DNA of 64,000 nucleotides from Apteryx mantelli (Eukaryota > Chordata > Aves > Apterygiformes > Apterygidae): the NCBI RefSeq assembly GCF_036417845.1, contig NC_089982.1, positions 69,143,684-69,207,683 on the forward strand, read 5' to 3'. A program made the position numbers and the translations under genes. Below, one piece after another: positions 37,556 to 50,806 of this stretch. Positions within the stretch are counted from its first letter, which is position 1; every line of letters begins with the position of its first letter. The notes under the pieces were generated by a model, which saw nothing but the letters and a program-made list of their open reading frames with translations, ran no database searches and was not told where the DNA came from.

Positions 37556-40500
37556 CTGGGGGATCAAATTATTATATTTGATTAATAATGCCCAGCCACC
37601 AACACCCCCCCACATAATCTTATAGGCTAGAACTCACACTGAAAGAAATAGGCGTAACCTCTGTTATCTGTGCACTTGATTTTCAGCTCCATCCAAGTGG
37701 TGGGCTGCTTTAACACCGCTGCAGCCCGCAGACTCATACTGACTATATTCATTTAATGATTGGAAGATTCAAGCTAATGAGTGGGAAACTGCTTATACGG
37801 AACCAGAAATGTAAATTTGGTTTTTAGTTAATAACAAGTTGCTTTTTCTCTTCCCCAAACACTTTGTTTTAAACAGATTTGCAATTCTAGCACTACTGCT
37901 TTTTGCTGCCCCTCTCAAGCCAAGAAATGTGAATAATAAGGAAGAAAACCTACACAATATGGAAAGAAATTAACTTTTTTTTTAAAATATAGTTAGAAGT
38001 CATATATTTCCAAGCACAGCCCATAAGCACTGTGCTAAATAGAGTATCATTTTGACACTATTTACCATTTTTTTCAGAGGCCCTGATCTTCCCTTGTGAG
38101 TCCTGACAGTGGACTGCTATTCCTTGGATGACCTTGAAGTTATGAGGCATTGCAACGCATTGATAGTGAGCTATCGTGTGATTCACAGTCGTCCTTTTTC
38201 TTGTATATTTTAAAAGCCTAAAGCTCATAATCTTAATCAAGTATAGCATATAAATTTGTTTGTTTCTCTCTTCGTTCTTTTTTTTTGGTTTCTCACAGAC
38301 ATAGGAGTTAAGTGCTGGAAGTATCCTCACAAGAATTACTTCTCAATTATATATAAAATCACATACCTACTTTTTAATCACTAAAACCTCTTGTAGACTC
38401 AAGAAAGAAGTCATGTCCTCTAGATGTAAATATTACTTTAAAAGTCAATGCCATACGCTAACAGATGGTATAGTTATTGAAAGTACATTGTTTTGCTCTG
38501 CAGAACAGATAGAAGACAGCCTTATTAATTTTTCAGAAATTCTTATTTTCAGAGCTTAACTCAAGTAGGGGGTCCTCAAATCCCTTTCTGTCTGTTAATC
38601 TCACATTACAGTGTGTATCAATACAAAAGTTTCCACTATGGGGACACATAAAACATGAATCAGTGTAAATACGTTGTCATCCCTTACGGCTGAAATTTTT
38701 CCTTGATGATGAATATTACTCAAGGCAATAGGCAGAAGTTAAAGATCTTTGTGAAGCAACAGAAGATTTTCTTATTGTGACTACCAGACCAAAAAAAAAA
38801 AAAAAGAAATTAGAACATTTCATTGAGTTTTTCGGTACAATTGCACACCTGTGGCAGACTTAAAAAAAAAAGTTTGGACCATATACAGTCTTGTGTGCCC
38901 TTTTCCACACTGTTGGTCCCAGTGAACTTCATTGCAAATTTGAATTTACAGCCAAAGAAAGAATTTGCCACACAGTGAACAGGTGCTAAGTATAGGTAAG
39001 TTAAAAGAAAGAGGAATTTAGGTTAGACAAGCACATGGTGTATCATCCAAAGAACGTAATAATTCTGTCACAAAGGGAAAACTGCCCAAGTAGTAGAGTA
39101 CAAGAGTGATTGCACCTGCAAACCTCTGAACACTGGAAATTACAAATTAGTTCAGAATTGAAAATATAAAGTAGTAGGAAATTGAATGAAAATAAATAAT
39201 GAAAATTTTCATGAGATTGAAGAACTCACTAATCCCACTGAAAAATATTTTATATTTGCACTATATCTAAGAGCTACACGCACTATATCTAAGAGCTACA
39301 CTGTAGATTAAGGACTCCTTTCTTTCCCTGTCTAACACTAGGTGCTATAAAACATTTATGGATAAATTACTGTACAAAATTGGGAAAAATCACTTAAAGG
39401 TTTAGGTGACATCAGTTTACCCAAATCAAATGTGAACCATGCTGCATAAAAAGAACAGCGTAAAAGCTGGCAATCTGAAGGAATTGCACTGCTTTCACAG
39501 GATATATAAATAAAATTTATATAAATGTGATACAGTTGAAGCCAAAAAAAAAAAAAATCTTTCCAGTGTCTAGGCAAGCAGTTAGTATAAATTGAGACTT
39601 TAAAAAGTTTGTATAAAATCATCAGGCAAAAGTACCAGAGACCATCATATTCTGAACCTGCAACAAAGGCCAGTAATGGATAACAAGACCAATTATCCAA
39701 AAGCAGAGCTAGTAAACAGTAATTCCCACCTAAAAATTCTCGAAGTGCTTTATAATCACTTACATAACATACCACTCAAATACCTTGAACAAAGACTGGT
39801 TCAGCACACCATTTGGAAGAGAGAAACTTGAAGTTGATCCAGAATTTTAATTTTAGAAACAGACCACAGGATGAATTCAGACATACATTGAAATGTTATT
39901 TTATTTTGAAAAAATAATTTAAGAAATCAGTTTATGATTCCCAGTATCTGGATTCAGCTTAAGTGCTTTCTAGGACAGCAGAGCCAGCACTACTGAGAAA
40001 TGGATAAATACCTTAACAGGGAAATCGTTAAGCCCATTCAGTTACAACTGAGCAAACACGGCGAAGGGAGTCTTGTCTAAGCATCAAAGCTTTCACTGGT
40101 AACAGTGATGGATGAGAATCAAGAATCCTTTTTACTTTTCCAGCCTGCCCCAATTTGCTGTGAGATACCAATTAAGGAAATTTCTTGTTTTTCATGAAAA
40201 TTTAACTAATATGACAAGGAAGCAGCAAGATCCAATAAGTGCTAAACCATATAATGCCATTTTAAAATTCATAATATATCTTTGGGTCCTCCTCTTAAAG
40301 GTACCAGCAGACCAAATGGCCAACCATTTTTCTCAAGTATGTAGTTTAATTTTAGACTGAACAGAGCTGCAGTAGGTAACAGAAGCTGAATCAGTTCAGC
40401 CTAAGGCTGTCTGATCCCTGAAGACAGCAGAGACAATTCAGCACATTGCTCAAGCCAGAAAGTGAGGGATGCTTGTACAAAGGAGAGGTTGCGATGGTAG

Positions 40501-40700
40501 GTGCAGTGGAAATGACTTTCCAGATGAAAGAGAAGGCAATAAAGTATTTTTGGCTAAATAAGAAATAAGTTAATTAGAAAAACAAAACAGAACAACATGC
40601 CTAGAAAAACATAATTGAAATCCTCAGAGACATACCATTAATAATGTTATTAAATGTAACGTCTATGTCACATGACATAATATGTGCACAGATAGATAGC
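37556..40700. other. Gene-free AT-rich intergenic sequence
   Basis: No exon or repeat family recognised. It holds A-runs (for example near 38791 and 39545) and a perfect 22-bp tandem duplication at 39258-39301. Confidence 0.55.
39258..39301 (+). repeat. Perfect 22-bp direct tandem duplication
   Basis: Positions 39258-39279 are repeated exactly at 39280-39301. The unit begins GCACTATATC and ends GCTACAC. Two identical copies without drift suggest a recent duplication. Confidence 0.9.
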
Positions 40701-40704
40701 AGGG

Positions 40705-41515
40705 CACTTGAGTGTTGATCCTGGGGGACCATTTTTTTCAACCATTTTTATCAATTACCTGGATGATGACACAGAACACACCCTATGAATTATTTTAATT
40801 TGGAGCAGCAACTAATGCGACAACTGGGAGAGCCTCAGTCCAGAGGTATCTTGAGAAACCTAAAGACTGGGCCTGCAGAAACCTTCTGAAGTTCAACAGG
40901 ATATTCAAAGTCCTGCATCTGGGAGAGGACAAACGCCATGAGTCAGTACACATTTGGAAAGTGACTGGCCAAAAAGGAGCCTACTGAAAATGACCTGGAG
41001 TTAAGGTGGTCTCTAGGCTGAATATTATAAGGCAAGGGTGTGCTGTCACTGCAAGCAAAGCAAACCGCCTACTGGGCTATGTTAGGAGGCTCATGGCCAG
41101 CAGATCCCAGGAAGTTACAGTCCCCTTCTACCCTGGTGCTGGTGAATCTCCATCTGGAGAAAGGTGTCCAGTTTCTTCACCCATCCACCCACTCTGGAGA
41201 GTGTCAGGAAACTGACGATGGCACAGCAGAGGTCTACAAAGGGCCTTAAGCCACATGGCCTAACAGGAGAGGTTGTGAAAGCTGGGCTTGCTTCGTCCAG
41301 CAACGAGGAGGTCTAAGGGTCATCTGTTAACTACCTACAACTATTTAAAAGGTAGTTATTAAGATGAGGGAGCCAAACTATAGTAATGCGTAACAATGTT
41401 TTGATATAACAATGGGCAATACCCACATATTGAATCTTAGGAAGTTCAAGTGAGGCATTAGGTAAAATACACTTTTCTGTAGGAGGGAAGTACAGCACTA
41501 GAAAAGCAACAGAGC
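40705..41515 (+). mobile_element. Old CR1 LINE fragment (3' half)
   Basis: Decayed but collinear with CR1: INYLDDDTEHTL near 40750-40790, NLLKFNR-like sequence near 40880-40905, VLHLGE near 40910-40930, then KANRLLGYVRRLMASRSQEV near 41055-41125 and the C-terminal ORF2 part near 41150-41350. Several stops and indels break every frame. The region of the RT active site (near 40795-40830) is too diverged to align. No tail repeat is visible, so the right end is approximate. Confidence 0.8.
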
Positions 41516-44055
41516 TAAATTCTTGATTTAAAAATGGAAAAGGGTCACAAAAGAAAACTCAAGATAATATCAACTTATATAAAATATGAACTTAACCCTC
41601 AAATATATTTTTTCTTCAAGATATCATTTACAGTTTTTTTTAAGAGATCACGTAAACATCTTGAATCCTCATGGCAAAAGCTACCTCCCAGAGAGATCCT
41701 TCAGAGGTAACTTTGAAGCTGAAAACCTTCCCATCCTGTAGCTCTGAGTGCTTCCCATTCTGTAGCTCTCTAACTGGAAGACTTAAATCTATATATTTAT
41801 TTAAGAAGTTTTTAGTTCTTCTTTTGCTAAGACCTTTCTTTTTTCTCAGCCTCAGTTTTCAGAGTGGTGGAAATTTATTTGCCTATTCCGAGGTGGTTTC
41901 TGACCTCAGGCTTAGGGCTGCTCGCAAGTATGCACCTCCCCCTTCTGACCCAGCTGTGAAGGGATTCAAGCAAAAGTGCTTTCAGATGAGAATACCCAAA
42001 CCTTTCTCTTAAAAAGGATGCCAAAAACTGTAACGCTAGGCTTAGTATGAATAGCTTGCACAATGAACTTAGAATAGAGAAAATTCAGAGTAAGATAAAA
42101 CAGAGACAAGAGGATTTAAACCCAAATCTCCCTTTTACTTACCTTTCTAGAAGATATCCTATCACTCCAGAAACCCTTTCATTTGTTCCCAAGTTGTAAC
42201 AAATTTCAAAGATCCCTCTGGGCTCCTATAAAAAGGTTTTGTATTCAGGTGGTGAGTATATGCTTCCCACTTTTTAACTTTGCCAGCTTGCATGACACCA
42301 ACCTTTAGAAATTTCTCTACCCCCAAACTCATATTCTATGCTCCTTTGCTCTCATCAAAGAACTAATCCCTCTCTTCCTTTCAGAGGGTTCTATCCTCCA
42401 GAGTGTTGTACAGTACAAAATCCAACAGACAACTTTCCTCTCTGCTTCCCACATGCTTTCTTTAAAGATAACAGACTTTACAAGCAGAATGAGTATCATC
42501 CATTACAATATATAACAAATTAGGTCTTATACTGGAAAAAAATCAGAAGACAAATATAAAATATTAAGAATCTTGCCTATTGTACTTACATATTTATGCA
42601 GATGTGCATGCATCTAGACTATCACAGGTATTTACATAAGCCAGCCAGTATGGATGTTTTGCCTGAATTGCAGATCAGTGGCTCCATATGTACTGAAATT
42701 CCATTAAAAGGCCCAACTCTGTGCTGAACCATTCCACCTCCACTGAGACTTATTAGCTCAAGTGCAGCACTGTGCAAACAACCAGAGCCACCTAAGATAC
42801 TCTTCACTGGATGCTGAGCCTGGGCTTGAGCTCAAGTGTACTGAAACATTGCCATTAACTCCACAAACTTGTGTCCCAGCTGAGATCTATACCTGATTAG
42901 AGGAGGGGGAACTGTCCTCTTCCTCATCTGTTTCTGGGCGCTAGCATGCAGCTGTGGCTGACAGCCAAGAGGCAGTTAGGAACAGATGCAACTTTCTCCC
43001 CATTAAAATTCATGATAAAAGGAAGTCAACCCAATACACTAAGGCCTGGTTGAATGTCCTATCGAGTGTTTCAAGATCATTGTTTGCACTCAGACAGGTG
43101 AAAATATAGCATGCGCTGAACCAGGCTTAATGTACAATGCGGTATACGTTGTATATGGAGCTGAGGAGCCAGCTCTAGTCAACAGATCTAGTACTGAGCC
43201 AGAGCTAATATGCTGAATATATAAAACAGGGAACTGACTGAGAGGCAAATAAAAGGGCAATATGTATAATAAACATGTATGTTGCATCGCCTGTCCTACT
43301 TGTTTCAATAGTTGTATTAGAGCTATAATCAAATGACAAATAGTGCTGGGGACTGAACTTATTTTATTTGTTGAGGAAATGACTGTATTTGTTGTACTAT
43401 AGGCTGTATCTAGAATATTTATCATTTGCATGAGAAAGATAAAAATTCTTCATCATACCACAGTGGCTGGTATTTATTATCCTACTGGATCTGTCTGTTT
43501 CCATCTTGAAGATCACAGACTTAGGCCACCTCTATTGTTTAAATAACTATAGCCAGTTGGAATGCTATTTTAAAATGCCAGTTATATTATCACTTGATAA
43601 CGCTATTATGCAAACATTTCTGGAGAATATCTTATTCTGAAATTTTCCTTCCTAAATATTTGATTTTCTTCCAAGAGAAATCATGAAAACTAAAAGTTTA
43701 CTCAGCATGAGTTGAGTAACATACTTAAAAGAAGAAAAAAGATATAGTTTGGCAACATAAGTTTGATACAGACCAACATATTTCATGAGATTATAGTAAG
43801 AGAGAATAGAGCCTGTAGTTATGTGTAATTTGAGTCATGGTGGATTATTTTTGTCAATGTCTGATAAAAGTTTTTTTAATCTACTTTTTGACAGGTCCAC
43901 AGATTTGGACCAGCTGTATTTTTAAAGATTCTTCTATGGATGATTTTCCCATTGATTCTTTTCATTCAAGAGTTTTGTACCACCTGCAACCCAGTCTACG
44001 CATACAGAGCAAATATATAATTATGAAATTGGGTCTTGCTTGCATATTTGTATTT
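41516..44055. other. Gene-free intergenic sequence
   Basis: No gene or repeat family recognised. An imperfect pair of about 20-bp units (CCCATYCTGTAGCTCT) lies at about 41730-41770. The 113-codon open frames at 41671-42012 (plus) and 43090-43431 (minus) resemble nothing I know. Confidence 0.5.
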
Positions 44056-44330
44056 CACAGAATAACAGAATAGTTAAGGCTGGAAGGGACCTAGGGAGAT
44101 CATCTAGTTGAACCCCCTGTTCCCACAGGGTCACCCACAGCAGGTTGCCCAGGACCATGTCTGGTCAGGTTTGGATTATCTCCAAGAATGAAGACTTCAC
44201 AACCTCTCTGGGCAATCTGTTCCAATGTTCAACCACCCTCACAATAAAGAATTGTTTTCTTAAGTTCAAGTGGAATTTTCTGTGTTTCAGTCTGTGTCCA
44301 TTGCCTCTTGTCCTGTCACTGGGCACACCT
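44056..44330 (-). mobile_element. CR1 3'-end fragment
   Basis: The plus strand reads CACAGAATAACAGAATAGTTAAGGCTGG-type sequence, the complement of a CR1 tail. The 3' UTR and the end of ORF2 follow, up to about 44330. It is about 275 bp, 5'-truncated as usual for CR1. Many substitutions against the copies at 49-60 kb show that it is older. Confidence 0.9.
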
Positions 44331-47213
44331 ATCTTTACTGTTTAAATTTTAAAAGATCAATGAAATCTTGAAGAACAATCTTTAAGAAAAAATAAATATG
44401 AAGTAATTATTTCCTCTCAGAGGAGATGAGCCCAATCCTTCAATCCTTCTTCCTTAATCACATTGTTAATGGGAGTTTGCCACATTATAGAATGATTAAG
44501 TATGAAACGATTCTGCTAAAGTTTGAAATTTTAAGATTAGATAATATGAACTCATTTGGATGTTCAAACTTAGTCTGTGCTTGCAAACTCTGTAGAGAGT
44601 ACACATGCTTCATTACTGCTGTAGTTCTCATTTTGAATTAGAAAGTTGCATGAAAAGCTATTATGTTACAGTTGTATAGGCTTAATACATGAATTTAGTA
44701 CTCTAAAAATGGGGAAGATGAACTCATTTGTGATATGATTTTTTACTATGTAGTTGTGCATTCATTCAAATGTTTGAAAATAAACACCTTGTTTCCTAGA
44801 AGGGATATGAAATGTATAGATTGCACAGATAGTGAGAAGTGATAGACCATTCTTACCTTTCATAGTAAAGAATCTGTGTGAGTAATAAAAAATGAGTGCC
44901 AGACTTTTCCTCCTGTATTTCAGATTGTCTGACTGGGGTAAGAGGGGCAAAACTGTAATGAAAGAAGAAAGCCGAAACCCAAACTTGGGAAACAGTGTTT
45001 TTAACTACACCAGTTTTTCCTGAGCTCTCTGTAGATTTTGTATTTATAACAAATATCTAGAACACAGTGCCCTCTTGCTACTGCCTCTGCCATATTACAC
45101 TACTCATATCCACAGATCAGCATCCGTAGGTGGCATGTCTGGCCATACATATGGCAAAATACTTGTTTATTATGGACCCAGTCCAGCTCTGACTGAAGTG
45201 AGTGGAAAGACTCATGTGGACTTCGGTAAGAATTGGTTCAGATTCTTTGTGAACATGAAGATTTATGACATCCTTAACATTTCATTTCCTCAATTTTAAG
45301 CAGTTGGGTTCTGTAAATGATGTGCTGGATAAATACACTGTTGTCACTTAGCAAACTTAACTGGTGTGTGAAAAGAAGTCTCTTACTTTCAGAGAAACTG
45401 AGGCATGGGGGGATTAAAGCCAGTTCCTCAGATGGCATAAGGTAGCATAGCTCCATGAATTTCAATATTTGATCCATTTCCTAATGAAATTCAATAAGAA
45501 AGTTTATATTTACTTGAAAAGGACATGTATGGAGCTCTAGGTCACTTACCTGAGGATACAGACTGAGTAAGGGAATAATAGAAGGCAGGTTTTCTAGATC
45601 AGTTGCCTGGTTATTTGCCCATCAAATTTTCCTCTAAAGCACAGAAAGCACAACTATAAACATTATAGAATGATTTTAAGAAACACATGAAAAGCTAATA
45701 TTTATTGCAGAGAGCACAAAAATCTCTCTTTACCTTTTGGCTAATAGCTGAACAGAATGATTCTTATAAATCATTCCATTTAAATGTCAAGACATTATTG
45801 AAATACTTTCAATGCTTTTATTGCTTTGTTTATTCCAAAAAGACATCATCCTATTAAAATCACCAAAAAATAAGAGAGTTATATAATCACTTCCATTCAA
45901 AAGTCAAATTTCAGTTTTTCAAGGGGCTGAAGAAATTCTCTTCCCTTGCTCTCTCCTTCCTGTTTTAGAGACAAGTTAATCAATACAGAATGGTGAATAG
46001 CACTGCTTGTAATGGATAAATTAAGGGCTTGAGCCTGCTTCCTCAGCAGAAGTTTCTCCACTGATTTCAGCAGAGCAGGGACAGATGTTAGGATTGCTAC
46101 ATATGTTAATTAAATTTTTTATAAGGATACATACAGTGTTCATTGATTTGAGATGAAGCATCAGCCTAACTTTTCTCAAGTTGTAGGATAGAAAGTTATC
46201 AAAACATACAGCTTTTCACCCTCAGTTTTATTGCCTATACAATTGGATAGAGCAAAGAAAGGCTCTATAGTCAGCTTGGTAGTACTTCTCTCTTTGTCTT
46301 GAGGTAATGTGGTACTTTTCTGATCAATTTTAAAATGATAGGTGATGTTCTGGACATGGGAAAATATCCAGTTGGTTTCGGTGAAAACAGAAATGGAGAA
46401 AAAAGAGGTACATATGCAATTTATGCTTATCACAGCCATCTGTTTCTCTCACCTGCATAATTGTCAGCTAATTAATTGTTAATTGTAAATGTCCAGTTGC
46501 TTAACAGCATTGCACCTACAGTAAATCAGAAACTGTTTACTCTGTTCATTACTAAAGTGACCTTATGATGGCCCTATAATGTGTCAAAGAAATTTTTATA
46601 TCTATCCACTGACTATTCTTCTAACCATTTGGTAAAAGAACATTAACAATAGAACTGAGCCAGCTAAATACCGACAGGCTTAAAATAAAAGCTTCATGAG
46701 GTAAGAACCCCGAATAAGAGTCACATTCCAGAATGTGTTTTTATTTCTCCTTTTATGTTTAAGGCATTAAAAAAAGGGATTTAATACCTGAAATCATTAA
46801 AAGGAAGGAAGATATCTATGAATATCAGTGTGAGAAGAAAGCTCCCACAAGGGAGGAAAGACACAAAGGAATTTCTGAATGGATAGCTCTCCTACACAGC
46901 ATTCAGTGGCTGAGATCTCCAGCTGTATGCAGATATGAATAGCCATCCCACAAGCTTGGAGACTTCAGGACGAGGTTATCATCCCTGAGTCACACCAGTC
47001 TCTCTTGGATGCAGAGCTGGATGATCATGGGTAGAAATGGCTGTATGTTACTTTTGCTTTCCTGATTCCAGGGGCCCTGGAGCCATTTCACCTCCACAGT
47101 CTAAATCAGAGTGGCCTGGAAACTACCTTCAGTTATGCTGATTGCTAATAGTCTCTGAGGCACTGTTTTGCCATCTGGGGTAAATGTAACAAAGCAATTT
47201 AACCACAGCATCT

Positions 47214-47242
47214 TATATCCAGCCATTCCTCCGCTGGATATA
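47214..47242. repeat. Perfect 10-bp inverted repeat, 9-base loop
   Basis: TATATCCAGC (47214-47223) is mirrored by GCTGGATATA (47233-47242) around the loop CATTCCTCC. The loop contains CATTCC, a TEAD-type core. It lies in otherwise unique sequence. Confidence 0.8.
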
Positions 47243-47427
47243 CAGAAATTGTCCTGGGGCCATTTGCCCTGCCTGCATTAATAACCTACTGGTGAGTAGT
47301 ATTGAGTACAAACAATTGTAGTGATGTATAAGAGATCATTAACATTCATTCTTCCATAATCTATTAGTGAGCTGTTGTCATTGCTCTGTAATTAGTTCTT
47401 GATTGTGTTGCTATATTGTACCTCATT

Positions 47428-47442
47428 TCTCTCTCTCTCTCT
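47428..47442. repeat. (TC)n microsatellite
   Basis: About seven CT/TC units followed by TAG in AT-rich intergenic sequence. Confidence 0.85.
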
Positions 47443-49048
47443 AGCTTTACTTATGCTAACAAGTTTACTAGATATTTAGCATAAGATTTTAAGAATTGTA
47501 TTTGGTAATGTCCATTAATGATTACATTGCAAATGACAGGAGAGCTCCTATGTGCTAAATACTTCTATTTAACTGAATAAATAGAGTTCTTGAAAATATC
47601 TAACTCCTTTTGTAAATGTCAAACACTTTCCAAAACTTGATCTTTAAACTTCATATTTCTAGTATCTACCATTATAGACTTGAATGGAAAGAAATAAAAT
47701 TTCATTTTCATTTCAAAAAGTTTAGGAGCTGTCCAGGCCAACTGAGAAAAGCTATGATATTTTTGTTGTTTTTATTTTTCAGAATTAACCTGATGACACA
47801 AGAATTGGCTTGCGAATACAAAATGACACAAAAGAGAATAAACTTGGCCTAAGCTTATGCATTTAGTGCTTGAAAGTTATGTATTTATCTTTGCTCAATG
47901 AAGCAACAAAATCAACAAAGCAGACACAGAGGACGCACTAGGGTTAGAACTAGAATGCTGCATTTTGCATGATCTTGATGTGAAATGGTAACCTTGGGGT
48001 AAAAAAGCATTTAATATCCATTTCCCCTCTACTTTGTATAAGTAATTTAGGAACTGTAATTTCCTCATTAGAAATCCTGAAAGTAATGCAGCAAGACCAG
48101 TGAAACAGAGAAGATAAGAGTCTGTGTAAATTAAATATTAACATTATAATGAGATTACAAAAAAAGTAAACTCTTTTGCCATTGATCTAATCTTAATTGT
48201 CCCATGCAAATCAGGTGAAATCACAAGAGAATCTGGCTCTCTGCAAGTATAATACATACCTCTCCAAAATGGATGAATCAGATTGAATTTGTAAACTTGA
48301 ATTTAAACACAATGCCTGACCTGATCTGAAAAGGAGCCAAGTCTCCAAACCTTCTATTGACCTCTGAAAGATTTTGAAAAGCCACTTATTTGAGAGCTTA
48401 AATATTAATACAGACAGCTAAAGTGCTATGGAAAAGTGAGGAGGTTTACAAGGAAAAAGTGGGGAGGAAAGGAGTCTTAGGAATTCTTTCCATATAGAAG
48501 AACAGTCAAGGAGCTTAAGTTTATCTAAGAGAAGTTTACAAGGTGAGCTGATAACAATGTAAAAATATTTAATGGGGAAGTGAATTTTATTAGAGAGTTC
48601 TTTATCAGATAAAGGTATAAAAAATTCCTAGGCCTAATAGTTGACGCTACACAAGTTTAGACTAGAAAAACAGTTTTTTTTTTTAAATAACAGTGAGAGT
48701 AATTAAAAATTGGAACAGCTGATGTATGTACATCTCAGCCACACACTGAAAAAAGAAAAACAGATTGAAGCTTTTTCCTCCAAAAAGCATACAATTAAAA
48801 CAATAATTAATTCAAAAAATCTTCCAGCTTTTGTCAAGCAGTCAAGATGATATCAGACTAGATGAAAACAAAGTTATTTCCTAGCTTTGGAATCTATGAT
48901 AAAATTAGGGTCCTGTTATTGAAATCTGTGTTTATGCTCTGTTCTGCTTTACAAAAGATGCATACAATCACAGAATCACAGAATGGTTGAGGTTGGAAGG
49001 GACCTCTGGAGATCATCTAGTCCAACCCCCCTGCTCAAGCAGGGTCAC

Positions 49049-50158
49049 CTAGAGCACATTGCACAGGATTGCATCCAGGCAGGCTTTGAATATCTCCAGA
49101 GAAGGAGACTCCACCACCTCTCGGGGCAACCTGTTCCAGTGCTCTGTCACCCTCACAGTGAAAAAGTTTTTCCTCATGTTCAGACGGAACTGTCTGTGTT
49201 TCAGTTTGTGCCTGTTGCCTCGCGTCCTGTCGCTCGGCACCACTGAAAAGAGTCTGGTCCCATCCTCTCGACACCCTCCCTTCAGATACTTGTACATGTT
49301 GATAAGATCTCCTCTCAGCCTTCTCTTCTCCATGCTAAACAGGCCCAGCTCTCTCAGTCTTTCCTCATAAGAGAGATGCTCCAGTCCCCTAATCATCTTT
49401 GTAGCCCTTCGCTGGACTTGCTCCAGTAGTGCCACATCCCTCTTGTACTGGGGAGCCCAGAACTGGACGCAGTACTCCAGATGTGGCCTCACCAGGGCTG
49501 AGTAGAGGGGGAGAATCACCTCCCTCGACCTGCTGGCAACACTCTTCCTGATGCACCCCAGGATCCCATTGGCCTTCTTGGCCACAAGGGCACATTGCTG
49601 CCTCATGCTTAACTTGGTGTCCACCAGCACTCCCAGGTCCTTCTCAGCAGAGCTGCTTTCCAGCAGGTCAACCCCCAGCCTGTACTGGTGCCGGGGGTTA
49701 TTCCTCCCTAGGTGCAGGACCCTGCACTTGCCTTTGTTGAACTTCATGAGGTTCCTCTCCGCCCACCTCTCCAGTCTGTCCAGGTCTCTCTGAATGGCAG
49801 CACAGCCCTTTGGTGTATCGGCCACTCCTCCCAGTTCTGTATTGTCGGCAAACTTGCTGAGGGTGCACTCTGTGCCTTCATCCAGGTCATTGATGAAGAA
49901 GTTGAACAAGACTGGACCCAGTACTGACCCCTGGGGGACACCGCTAGCTACAGGCCTCCAACTAGACTCTGTGCCACTGATCACAACTCTCTGAGCTCTG
50001 CCATTCAGCCAGTTCTCAATCCACCTCACTGTCCACTCATCTAACCAACACTTCCTGAGCTTGTCTATGAGGATGCTATGGGAGGCAGTGTCGAAAGCCT
50101 TGCTGAAGTCAAGGTAGACAACATCCACTGCTCTCCCCTCATCTACCCAGGCAGTCAT
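49049..50158 (-). pseudogene. CR1 ORF2 reverse transcriptase, downstream part (defective)
   Basis: A 369-codon open frame starts inside the RT domain. RT motif A is YLDFSKAFD (residues 15-23, with Asp17), motif B is [10 protein letters not shown] (73-82) and motif C is FADN (103-106). CR1-type RTs use FADD. The second Asp binds catalytic metal, and here codon 49841-49843 is AAT (Asn). The thumb and C-terminal part run to [17 protein letters not shown] and a normal stop. A TGA near 50187 separates it from the upstream 204-codon frame, at a position where CR1 has Ser ([17 protein letters not shown]). Without the active-site Asp it is not expected to copy RNA. Confidence 0.85.
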
Positions 50159-50191
50159 TCCATCATAGAAGGCTATCAGATTGGTTAGGCA

Positions 50192-50806
50192 TCATTTCCC
50201 CTTGGTGAAGCCATGCTGACTACTCCTGATCACCACCTTTTCCTCCACGTGCTTGGAGATGGCCTCCAGGATGAGCTGCTCCATCACCTTTCCAGGGATG
50301 GAGGTGAGGCTGACTGGCCTGTAGTTCCCTGGGTCCTCCTTCTTGCCCTTTTTGAAGACTGTGGTGACATTGGCTTTCTTCCAGTCCTCAGGCACCTCTC
50401 CTGTTCTCCATGACCTTTCAAAGATGATGGAGAGTGGCCTAGCAATAACATCCGCCAGCTCCCTCAGCACTCGTGGGTGCATCCCATTGGGGCCCGTGGA
50501 TTTGTGGGTGTCAGGTTTGCTTAAGTGATCTCTAACCCGATCCTCCTCGACCAAGGGAAAGTCTTCCTTCCTCCAGACTTTCTCTCTTGCCTCCAGGCTC
50601 TGGGATTCCTGAGGGCTGGCCTGAGCAGTAAAGACTGAAGCAAAGGCAGCATTCAGTAACTCTGCCTTCTCTGCATCCTTCGTCACCAGGGCACCCACCC
50701 CATTCAGCAAAGGCCCCACATTTTCCCTAGTCTTCCTCTTGCTACTGATGTATTTGAAGAAGCCCTTCTTGTTGTCCTTGACATCTCTTGCCAGATTTAA
50801 TTCCAA
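50192..50806 (-). pseudogene. CR1 ORF2, EN-RT linker and RT N-terminal part
   Basis: A 204-codon frame, in the same reading frame as the downstream RT piece and cut off from it by a single TGA. It holds [20 protein letters not shown] (linker), [17 protein letters not shown], the palm/finger motif [19 protein letters not shown], and QHGFTKGK before the stop. The ATG start is internal, because the same frame continues upstream to about 50846, where the nested insertion cuts the element. Confidence 0.85.

Larger units (their letters stand above)
44331..48966. other. Gene-free AT-rich intergenic sequence with candidate conserved-type stretches
   Basis: No exon or repeat family recognised. A (TC)n tract lies at about 47428-47442. 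Homeodomain-type TAATTA motifs cluster near 46460-46500 and 47330-47400, and a 10-bp-stem inverted repeat lies at 47214-47242. Regulatory function is possible but not shown. Confidence 0.5.

Noticed and set aside
49059..49370. Repeated plus-strand open frames of 60-103 codons at 49.0-51.9 kb and their counterparts at 59.6-60.6 kb
   Set aside because: They recur because the CR1 copies recur. They are antisense or out-of-phase readings of ORF2 and the 3' UTR.
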